Shown piece by piece: positions 24,001 to 36,000 of a stretch of DNA of 60,000 nucleotides. The DNA is from Owenia fusiformis (taxonomy: Eukaryota > Annelida > Polychaeta > Sabellida > Oweniidae). Positions within the stretch are counted from its first letter, which is position 1. Every line of letters starts with the position of its first letter. The notes under the pieces are model-generated. The model worked only from the letters and a program-made list of their open reading frames with translations. It searched no databases and had not been told where the DNA came from. The position numbers and the translations under genes are program-made. The stretch covers positions 18,337,754-18,397,753 of the forward strand of contig CAIIXF020000011.1 in NCBI GenBank assembly GCA_903813345.2, in the 5' to 3' direction.

Positions 24001-27000
24001 GATAAAAAGTGTATGTGTGGATGGGGGGGAGGTTTGACCCCCCACTTACCAAAAGCTGGGACATGCATACCTTTATATACTCAACCGCCCAAGTATTAAC
24101 AGTACAAAAGGGAGAAAAATCCACCAGGTCCATAATTCTACACGTTAATGAAACACAATAACGAGAATTGCAACTTTAGGATCTTGAAAAAAGTTGCAAT
24201 ATCCTTCCTGGTTAGAATAGGTTTCCACGTACAACTAAAACACTATATAAAATAACTATCTATACACCATCAATGCAAATATATGCTTTCTTCCATTCTG
24301 ATACTCATAGCATCTTTCTGTTTCACCTGAAACACAGGGCTGAGAAGAAATGAGATGTCATGGTTTATCATGATGGCTTTCTTCCAGAATACATAATGCG
24401 GGCCCGGGAATGCGGGGTGCCACATTCATTGCAACACACCTTGCAACAATGTCTTATGAGGGTAATTTCTTATATTGAGAAGTTTATCATCTATTGAAAT
24501 TAAATACTTGTAGCTACAAAAAGCGAATTTGTTTGAGCAGTCCTAGCTCGACATATTATAAAGAAAACAATATTTACAACATGGTATTCTTAGTAGACTG
24601 TTCAATTTGGAATTTCGAAGCTTAGCCAAACATCAGCTTTCTAACAAAAATCATCAAAAAAGGATTTTATCAAAGTCTTCCATGCAAATGAAGGTGCGAA
24701 TTCACAATAACAAATTAAGATAAGATCCACAATATGTTATCAAATGGTTAAATGCGCAAAATGTGTAGATATGTTTTCCTTAATAATATGTGAGGAGGCC
24801 TTTCAGGCAATTTTCGAAAACGTAGTGAGAACAAGTTTGGTGTAGAGGGGAGGGGAATACCTCCCACCTCGGTCTCTCTCTAATGCCTAGGCCACATATG
24901 AACCGGGCACCAATGAGTAGTCATCGGCCGATTTCTAAATCAGTTTCAACAAAATTATGTAATTCGGCAATTTTAGTTAAAAAACATGAAGGTACATTAT
25001 GTAAAATTTTAGAGAAAATTGGTGCATATTTAACAAAAAAAATACCAGCACCAGTCCTGTTACTTTTGGAACACCCTGTATGTCACCATTTCTGGCAATG
25101 TCTGGAGGTAGTAAAAACTAAAATGAATCTGATATACACATAATCACAAGTGAATCATCTATTAATACATCACTCTCATTTTAATAATGACAATTCTAGA
25201 TTTTGATTTTTATCAAAAGTGTTCAATTCAACAGGTGCATTTGGATTTGTGAAGTGTAACCTGTGTAAGGGTAAGTTATCTTATAAAAGGTAAATGACAT
25301 TCTATATAAGTTGCCCTAGTCATTCCACACAGTTCCAGGTGTTATTTTGTGGAGCCCATGTCTTGCCACATCACACGTGAAATGACTTTGACAAACCTTG
25401 GACATCTTTCTTTCAGTCCATGGACTCTAAAATAACAAGAATTTGCATTGTCGGGAGCGTAAAATTGGTTATTTTGAATGCCGCCTCTTGTATTTTTCAT
25501 CTGCCCCTTGTACACAAAGTTACTGAAACCACTGGACTATCAGATATGTGAGCCCGGGTATCTGAAGCTGATCTCAGAAGAACAATAGTTCTGTCAAAAA
25601 ATGATTAATTTAAATTACATAAGGCTCGGAATCAAAGTGCCCCGTCCATATTTCATATTTGATTAAAAATAATTAGTGTATTGGGCAAATAGAATCCTTT
25701 TTATTGTAGTTTATTCCAAATATTCCTATGCTGGATGTACTAATTCTTCAAAACTTTCCATCATTGACGTCATTGATTTAACTCATTTGCATACAACCAA
25801 TCAGCGCGCCGGAAATTATCGATTTTCTTTACTTTGTGGAAAGGTGAATAGTGAACAAATTTTGACCTAATTCCTGACCTGATCCACCTCAAATAATTTT
25901 TGCTCATTCCCTTTTATGTTTGCCATAAGATATTCATGGTATTTTGCTTACATTTTTCATTTACCTACATTAAAAAAATATTTTATACCCCTACCCCCAT
26001 GTTTGAAAATGAATAGATGGCATCACTTTAACTGCCCATAGCGAATTTACTTACCACACATTTTTACTCAAGTTAAGATAATTTACTCTAGAGAGTGTCC
26101 GGAACAAAATGACACCCTCAAACCTTTTTTACTAGCCGATCACCGAAATCGGAGCTAGGGACAGCATTACTATGAAAGTATACGAGCTAGAGACAGACAA
26201 AAGTACTGTGGTGATCATTATTTTCATGTTAATACAAGAGAAGATTGGAATCATGCTGATTATAAATCATGGTGAAACTCCTTTTATGCATTCATTCCAG
26301 AACTAAGTAAGGTACAAGGTAAGTCTAGGTGAATAACTTATGGAACCTATATGGCCAGCATTTATGCCTACAATATAGACATGTAAAGGATTACTTAATG
26401 TACTCCACTTACCTTAAATGTTACTAGTTTGTGTTAAAAGTGATTTTCAATGGTTCTTACCTTTCTAACTTGAAGTAGAAGATAGCGTTGGTCTGGAATA
26501 TCTAAGAGGTCAACATTGTTGTTGTTGGTAACGCCACTCCCCACTTGGTAACTACAACAATGGAGGATTGTACAGATCGCACATATACTATCATTGATAT
26601 ATCATTGGAAAGGTCTTCCAAAGTTACGTTGATTGGCATATATCTGACACATGTCAATCAATCGCACAAAATTTTACATTGTTTCAATCGAGGTGACCAT
26701 ATGCCTAGAAACATGGCAATTTGGCATATTTGGCAGGATTTTAAGAATCGGGTATAAGAAAGGTCAAGGGACCATAAGATGACTAAATATGTTTATGGCC
26801 ATGAATTTAACCAATTTCTGGATAGGGTTAGATGTGTAGAAAATAATGGTGCTAGGAAAGTGGTGAAAACCTTTTTGTAACAGGTGGAATGCGAAAAAGA
26901 TTAACTTTTTGACATATTTCTGAGGTCATATCCTTGTCATTTTGACGCAAAAAAAGCTCCTTAAAGGAGGGCACATTAATTATAAAAGACATAATAAAAA

Positions 27001-30000
27001 TAAAGGTAAATTTCATCCAAAATACTTGAGAATTGGTGAGTTAACATAACTTTGGATGATCTTTCCAATGGTATATCACACTAGGTACCGTCTGTTAAGG
27101 TTTTAGTTGTAGCAGGGGGGACGGGACTTATTTGACACCCTGTATATTGCTATGGTAACCAAAAATAGAGTATTGCTGTGTAAAGTGATAAGGTTAATAT
27201 GTCACAACAATAAAGCCAACCCTTTGGTGTGCTTAGAGTACCTGTTAATCTTTGGTGTGCTTAGAGTACCTGTTAATCTTTGGTGTGCTTAGAGTACCTG
27301 TTAATCTTTGGTATACTTAGAATACCTGTTAATCTTTAGTATGCTTAGAGTACCAGTTAATCTTATGTATGGTTAGAGTACCTGTTAATCTTTAATATGC
27401 TTAGAGTACCAGTTAATCTTAGATATGGTTAGAGTACCTGTTAATCTTTGGTATGCTTAGAGTAAAGTGATCTCTGATGTCATCCAGGTTACGTGGTGTA
27501 GTCTTGTAGATTCTTCCCAGGTTTTCTTTACAATGCTTGCATCTGAGGCCTACATATGTGCTGGAAGAAGCAAATATTTGTTAATGACATCTGTCCGACA
27601 TATACATACAAGAGACTGGATCGAATCCACAATCTTCACTAATTCTCATTGTTAGGATCTTGTCAATATAAAGGCTATATAACATATTTATATTGTAAGA
27701 TTACCTTCCTAAATCGCTACCCCTAAATCTCCATTATTAATTGATCCTTACCTTCCAAGATCCCCGCCTTTAGTTGATGTTGCTAGAACCGACATTGACT
27801 CCACACTTTCTGTCACCTCTAAAAGCAAAATAATACAGTATATCAATCATACAGTATATAAAGAATAAATATCAACAATGGAATAGACCATCATCTTATG
27901 TGTCAAATTCTAATTTTCAATGTCTTCTTCAATTTTTTTCAAATATCCTTCAAAAAATTTCAGAAATATTTTCAAATGAAACTCCAGATTGTTTCATGTT
28001 TGACAAAAAACAGTGGATACCGAGAGAGGGAATACATCAAAATTCAAAGATAAATATGTTTTGTGAGAGAACGTATTTCATTATGATAAAGTATGTGTAA
28101 ATTACATTAGAGTTCAAAAACTCATTATAATAGTTTCTGTCAGCTTTGTTTCTTTAGTTCAGTTGTTTTCTCTTAATGGCAGAGGAAATAAAATCATATT
28201 CCATACGTGGGTCATACCGTTCCATATTATCCTACATAAAATACTCATAATCATTAATAAATGATTCAATGCTAGCTTCATAAGCAGTGGAAGTAGAATA
28301 TTTATTTTGAATTGTAAATTTCAACAAAACACAGCCTTTAGCTCCAGGTTAAAGAGAGAAATATACAATTTAATCACACACCTGGTTATTATCTCATCAT
28401 AGCACTAATGGAATGCATATCTTTATAAACATCAATCTAAGAGCAATAAAATAATCAGCAATAATTTTCACTAAGTGAAAAATTAGATATTATTAAGTGA
28501 TTGTCTGAACATAACGAACTGTCATTCATTGGGATCACCCCATTTAAAGTAGGTGAAGCTTTGGGATGTAAGTGCATCTTATTCTATGATCTGTATATAT
28601 ACCCGGTAGCTAGAGAGACATAGTACAGCACGATATGTTTTAATCATTTGAATTAAAAGGACGATTTGGAATTGTTAACCTTTTAGCACAACATTTACAT
28701 TATATTATCTTAGTAAAAACGTTTTAGACAGAAAATGCAGAAAATAATCACTTGAAAGAAAACATATTGTTTTAATAAAAATCACTGTATTTATGGCCAG
28801 AAAGTACTCACCGTCTAAATCACTTGCCATTGCCATACCTCACATGGTCCTTTATGTTGCACAAGACCTAAATAATGATTTTTATGTTCTGATAAAATAA
28901 GTTTGTTCATAACATTTCACATTATCTTTTTGAATATCTATGCCTGTCTAAAACCTTTTATCAAGATAATATGTAAATGTTGTGCTAAAAGGTTTATAAT
29001 TCTGAATCACCCTTTTATTCAAATTATTTTTAGTAGAATCAATTACGACAATTAAACCCCAAAAATATGACTTTTGCACGATGGTGATGCTACGCCTTTT
29101 TAAATAGATCCCATATCTTCATCATGCCGTGCCCCTATTCATTTAGCAATTCAATAGTAAACTTTCTCTTGAAAAACTAAATCTTCCAGATTTGTTGAAT
29201 TTACTCCCAGAAATCAACTATCCCCCTCAATTCATTTTTTCCAATCACCAGACGTGGGTCAAGACTGTAGAGAAAATATTTTAGGACAAAAAATCTAAAT
29301 TGGCTGCCTTAACATTTACCCAGAGTGCCCAAAAACTAATCAGTTCCAGATAAGCATATAAAGAATCACCCCTGAAATTTTTTAATCGATTTATCAAACA
29401 GTTCACCTTGAAACATGTAGACAAGACTTTACAGATAACATATTACGATGGAAATATAAAAATGGCTGACAAAAACAGATAGTTTTTGCTGATTTTTTGA
29501 AAAAAATTATCGCATACAAGATACAACTACTGTTAAGGTGCTATGGAAGTTAACAGGAAATGACAAAACAGGAAGTGACAACATCTTTTGCATTTTTAGA
29601 CATTTTTTGAACAAAGATAACAGAGTTCTGGTTTGCCCTCCAGTCAGTTTAACTATTTCCACATATCATTTACATGACCAGGATCACAATGTGCATGGTC
29701 AGAATGACCGTAAACATAATGAAATAACCTTTTTAGCCCTTCTGACCATGAACATTGTGATTCTGGACCTGTAAATGGTATTTGGAACTAGTTGAATTGA
29801 CTGGAGGTCAAAACAGAGCTCTGTTATCTTTGTTCAAAAAATGTCTAAAAATGCAAAAAAATTGTCACTTCCTGTTTTGTCATTTCCTGTTAATTTCCAT
29901 AGCACCTTAACAGTGATATAGGCTTTTACAATACAGGACACTTTATTTGTAAATAAAACAGTAGTTTTTTCAATCAAAACATAGTATTTCAAATATTGGC

Positions 30001-33000
30001 AGTGCATTATATAACCACTCACTGCACCCAACATGCCCAAGGTCTCAATGGTTGGCAAAGTGACAACTCAATCTCTACAGATTGAAAGTGATGCTTTGCC
30101 AACTTGACCCTTGCAAAAGGTTTCGTTGAAAATATGTTCTTTTAGTGATTTCGTATCTTTCAGGTGATTTCGTAGTAAATTTTTTGCAATGAGTGAAAAG
30201 AATTTAAGCCCAAGACTTGATGCATTGTGGTCGATTCATTCCACTCAGTCAGGGCATAGTCATGCAAAGATTTGAAAACATACCTTGTCCAGGGCTTAAA
30301 TCCTTAAGAAAAGATATCCAGAAGCAGTCTTTTGAAAGGTGAAAACAAAAACTGAATAAAGAATTAAACCTGACTGAAAATAACATCTTATTAGCTATAA
30401 TAGGGAATACAGAAAAAATAACAGAACTAAATCTTTGTATAATAATTTTGAAATATACCATATATACAAATCTTTTTTAGAAAACAATATACCTTACTTT
30501 TTCAAATTTATTAATTGCACGAGAATATAAATGAATGGCATAAACTAAATATATAAACTACATACATGTATATCTATATGAAATGACTATTTGAACCAGA
30601 ACAACGGCAACGCCAAAGCGTAGCGAATCCCATCGAACAGAAATGGCTGGCATTTTTACAAACGAAATATATAGCAAACATCATAAAACAACACACCAGA
30701 AAGGCCACCATTTTCAAAATGGTTGCTCACTAGCCAAGTTGTCATCAGAAGAAATAATATGCTTTTAAGTAGCCACCTATAAAATCTTTGAAAAATCGCA
30801 TACATGTACTTGTAAAAAAATAACACACATAAAAATTGTGGCCATTTTTCAAAATGGCTGACTACTCCCTAAATTTTTATTAGACAATGTGCCATGCTTA
30901 AAGTATTCACATATCAAATATGAACAAAATCGCTCCACTACTTTTCGAGTTATAGTAAAAAATGTAAAAATGACAGCCATTTTTATAAAATGGCCACCTA
31001 CTATCTGAAGTGTCATGAGACAGTGTGCAAGGCTCATGAGTATTCACATATCAAATATGAACAAAATAGCTTCACTACTTTTCAAGTTATAGTAAAAAAC
31101 ATAAAAATGGTGGCCATTTTTCAAAATGGCCACCTACTACCCAAAGTGTCATTAGACAGTGTGCCATGTTTATAGTATTCACATATGAAATATGAAACAT
31201 ACCAAATATGGACAAAATCACAATTCAAAATGGCCGCATTCTACCAAAAGTGTCATAGGACGGTGTGCCATGCTTATAGTATTCACATACTAAATATGAA
31301 CAAAATCGCTCCACTACTTTTCGAGTTAAAGTAAAATACGTTAAAATGGCGGCCATTTTTCAAAAAAAATTTCAAAATGGCCGCATTCTACCAAAAGTGT
31401 CAAAGGACGGTGTGCCATGCTTATAGTATTCACATACTAAATATGAACAAAATCGCTCCACTACAGTTCGAGTTATAGTAAAATACGTTAAAATGGCCGC
31501 CTTCTACCAAAAGTGTCTTTAGACAGTGTGCAATCATAAAATAACGAGTAAAGGCCGCCATTTTTCAAGATGGCTGCCATGTGCTTCTTTAATGTCTACA
31601 TTTTTAGTTTTATTAGCCCTTCATAATTTTTTTACATTTAAAACATATTGCTATTACAGTTTTACATATTGCACTTAAATTACTGTAAAATCGGCACTAA
31701 AATGGCCACCATTTTGAATTGAGCGGCCATTTTGAAAATCAGCTTTCGAGCAGAACTTCTACTCCCATAGGGTATATGTGTACAAAATATGAACAAAATC
31801 GGGCCAACGGTATTTGAGTTATTGCCCGGACGGACGGACAGACGGCCGGACGGACGGACGGATGGACGTATGTATGTACGGACGGACGGACGGACGGACG
31901 GACGGACGGACGGACGGACGGAGGCGTTCCTTATATCCCTCCGAACTTTGTTCGATGGGATAATTATATGAAGCTTGGAAGCTTGTACTTGAAATGTATT
32001 ATATTACTTGAAATATAAAAAGGTAAATGTTTTGTATTTTTCGACTAAGATTTGGCTCATTCAAATGATTCAAAATGAACATGACCTATTATGTGGCAAA
32101 ATAGAGCATTGTTTGGATAAAATTACCACATTATTTTAATTGCAAATGACTTAATCCATAACACTTTATGTTATGGTTAAAAAATTAATATTCAAATCTG
32201 ATTGGATACAGATAATAAATATTGTCTCATCACATTCACAATACATAGTTAGTGTGCAGGTATTTCCCATTGGATTCAGACATAAAAATGTAAGTTCAAA
32301 CTTTTTAAATAGAAGTACATTACATGTATTTCCAAACTTGCTAACAATTACTTTTTAAATCATTAATGACATGTGCCATCTGTAGATGAGTAGAAGATTA
32401 TAATTATAAACATTTGTTCTTTTGTAAAGGCAGAGTCAGATCTATAGAGTGGCAAAACTGCAAGCAATATATATGTTTGTATTCCTTACAATCTCCCAAA
32501 AGATACACAATATGTTATCAATGGGTGAAGTTGTTAAACTTTCAATGTGTAAAATAGAGAAAAAATACTTAAATTCTGAAAAATAATATATGTTGTAATC
32601 ATATTTATAGAAAAATGAATGCATTGTAAAATCTTTGTTTTCCTCAAATACAGTAAACAGTAAGAGTCTAAAGTGTTTTTACCGGAGTCTAATTTTACAT
32701 TTTTGTCACATTACTTGTTTTTATGGTAAAACTCTTTAGAAAGAATATTCTGGAATAAATAAAAATTGTCCATCCTCCTTTCTATTATCCATTCCATATG
32801 ATCATTAAAGCAATAAAAATTAAGATAATCAACTTAATGTATATTTATGTGTTTGCTAGTATTAACTGGTGCAAGTTTGGGATATGATGTACCAACTGAT
32901 TAGGATATTCCTCTTCATTGGAGTGATATTCCTTTGTGTTGAAAGAAATGATGCTGGCTGGTGCAATGTGGAAAAGGTAATTTCTAAACTTCAATTGTTT

Positions 33001-36000
33001 TTATTTTTAAATCATGAACAGTAAAACCTGTGTGATTGGAACTCTTTTGTTACCTTGGAATAACGCAGATGCGAGTAGGTAGTTACCAGGTGGCTCATCC
33101 GGGTCAGATAACATGGCAGGTATAGTAGAAAGTTCCCTTTAACTTTAATTACATCTGTGTTAATGGTTCAATTTTTCATATAACCCTTATCTAATAGTTA
33201 TGCAAATTAACATATCTCGGGTAAAAGAAAATGTTATGGAGCAATTGATCCAGGATTTGTGATGCATGAATGCATAGTGTGGAAGATAAACCCAACCACC
33301 CACAAGAAAATCCAGATTAATAAATAAAGCTGGATTGGGTTTAGCCCGTTGAACTACTATGTCCCAAGTAGCTAGTCCCAAGGCATCAGCAAATAAAATT
33401 TGAACCAAGTCCATCAACTGGTATTCGGGTTATAGACTAGAGTCGTATGAAAAAAAGCCTCTTAAAAATGAATTTAAATGAGCCGGCAAGAGACCTCTAG
33501 ACTATCTATACTCCTTTATATAAAAAAAAAATTGTGAAATTAACATGGTGAACCAGGTGTCAAAATACACTAATTTGACAATTTTTTCAGATTTTATTAT
33601 TTTTCTCATGATTTTTGTTACTCAAGCTGAGTCTCATGAAAAAGTCGGGTGTGCATTTATTGGAGTATGTGCGCATATTAGAGATAACCACGCCCAGTGA
33701 TCGTACAAAATGAACGGAGGGGGAGTAGGCTATTTATGCAATAAAATAAATTATATTTTTCAAGAGAAAGTTTACATCTGAATTGCAAAATGAATAGGCG
33801 CAATACATGGCAAAATATGTTAGGTCTTCTTGTATTGTATCTTGGACTGACTTTATCACATCAGCACTTAGCACAGGATTTCATTCTGTGTTTTTATTAA
33901 CTAATTCATTAACTGAGATCTATTAAAAAATGTGCATCATCACCAACATGGAAAAGTCAATGTTTTTGCTATAAATCAGGCAAATATGGTCTAGACGACC
34001 TGTAATAATACGTATAAGAGATGTTGTTATCACAAAACTAATGATATTGCCGGCTTATTACTCTCCCCTCCGTTCACTCCCCCCTCCATTCAATTTTTTT
34101 TTTTTGATTACTTTTTGTATAACGCATGGGAACTAATTTTAAAAAGTGGGCAATGGCATTAGCCTTATGATAATAACGTCCCTTATACCTATTTATTACA
34201 GCTCATTGTGTCAGATCATATATTGTACCATTAAGAAGTTTTAAACCAGAACAACGGCAACGCCAAAGCGTAGCGAATCCCATCGAACAGAAATGGCTGG
34301 CATTTTTACAAACGAATAGCAAATATCATAAAACAACACACCAGAAAGGCCACCATTTTCAAAATGGTTGCTCACTAGCCAAGATGTCATCAGAAGAAAT
34401 AATATGCTTTCAAGTAGCCACCTCTAAAATTTTTGAAAAATCGCACACGTACTTGTAAAATAACACACATAAAAATGGTGGCCATTTTTCAAAATGGCCG
34501 ACTACTCCCCAAAGTTTTATTAGACAATGTGCCATGCTTAAAGTATTCACATATCAAATATGAACAAAATCGCTCCACTACTTTTCGAGTTATAGTAAAA
34601 TACGTTAAAATGGCGGCCATTTTTCAAAATGGCCACTGTCTACCAAAAGTGTCATTAGAAATAGACAGTGTGTCATGCTTATTGTATTCACATACCAAAT
34701 ATGAACAAAATCACTCCACTACTTTTCGAGTTATAGTAAAATACATTAAAATGGTGGCCATTTTTCAAAATCTTTCTCAAAATGGCCGCCTTCTACCAAA
34801 AGTGTCAAAGGACAGTGTACCATGCTTATAGTATTCACATACCAAATATGAACAAAATCGCTCCACTACTTTTCGAGTTATAGTAAAATACGTTAAAATG
34901 GCGGCCATTTTTCAATTTCTTTTCAAAATGGCCGCCTTCTACCAAAAGTGTCATAGGACAGTGTGCCATGCTTATAGTATTCACATACCAAATATGAACA
35001 AAATCGCTCCACTACTTTTCGAGTTATAGTAAAATATGTTAAAATGGTGGCCATTTTTCAAAATGGCCGCCTTCTACCAAAAGTGTCTTTAGACAGTGTG
35101 CAATGCTTATAGTATTCACATACCAAATATGAACAAAATCGCTCCACTATTTTTTGAGTTATAGCAAAAATCGTAAAATGACGAGTAAAGGCCGCCATTT
35201 TTCAAGATGGCTGCCATGTGCTTCTTTAATATCTACATTTGTAGCGTTATTAATGTCCTTTATAATTTTTTTACATTTAAAACATATTGCTATAACAGTT
35301 TTATATATTACACCTAAATTACTGTAAAATCGGCACTAAAATGGCCGCCATTTTGAAATGAGCGGCCATTTTGAAAATCGGCTTTTGAGCAGAACTTCTA
35401 CCCCCATAGGGTATATGTGTACAAAATATGAACAAAATCGGGCCAACGGTATTTGAGTTATTGCCCGGACGGCCGGATGGACGGACGGACGGACGGACGT
35501 ACGCCGCCTTCTACCAAAAGTGTCAAAGGACAGTGTGCCATGCTTATAGTATTCACATACCAAATATGAACAAAATCGCTCCACTACTTTTCGAGTTATA
35601 GTAAAATACGTTAAAATGGCGGCCATTTTTCAAAATTTTAACGTATTTTACTATAACTCGAAAAGTAGTGGAGCGATTTTGTTCTACCAAAAGTGTCATA
35701 GGACAGTGTGCCATGCTTATAGTATTCACATTACAAATATGAACAAAATCACTCCACTACTTTTCGAGTTACAGTAAAATATGTTAAATTGGCGGCCATT
35801 TTCCAAAATGGCCGCCTTCTACCAAAAGTGTCTTTAGACAGTGTGCAATGCTTATAGTATTCACATACCAAATATGAACAAAATCGCTCCACTATTTTTT
35901 GAGTTATAGCAAAAATCGTAAAATGACGAGTAAAGGCCGCCATTTTTCAAGATGGCTGCCATGTGCTTCTTTAATATCTACATTTGTAGCATTATTAATG

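Larger units (their letters stand above)
21644..26169. mobile_element. 4.5 kb segment with ~325 bp inverted repeats in MIS18A intron 4
   Basis: The left arm 21644-21969 starts 'taatgctgtccccagctccg'. The right arm 25847-26169 is its reverse complement and ends 'cggagctagggacagcatta'. The outer 288 bp are of equal length and nearly identical, while the inner ~35 bp are less alike. Possible 3 bp target duplication CTA on both sides. Inside are a long hairpin (22152-22293) and mostly unknown AT-rich sequence, with no recognisable transposase. It could be one large non-autonomous DNA transposon, or two copies of one repeat in opposite orientation. Confidence 0.65.

Noticed and set aside
27223-27464. 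CRISPR-like array
   Set aside because: Units are contiguous 28 bp direct repeats without spacers, and they derive from a eukaryotic exon border.
28812-28836. A short ATG exon on the minus strand (MAMASDLD) before GTGAGT, in phase with MIS18A exon 2
   Set aside because: It gave a tidy 161-residue gene at first. Exon 53349-53196 supplies the missing N-terminal zinc half and also fits in phase, and exon 27560-27438 supplies the second Cys pair. The short exon is then unnecessary and probably chance.
31789-31971. Arg/Thr/Asp/Gly-repeat open frame (GRTDGRTDG)
   Set aside because: It is the translation of the (ACGG)n microsatellite in a mobile element; the same frame appears at 36173.
34433-34831. 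132-residue open frame
   Set aside because: It is the translation of tandem core units of element copy B, repeated in register; no protein-like conservation beyond the DNA repeat.
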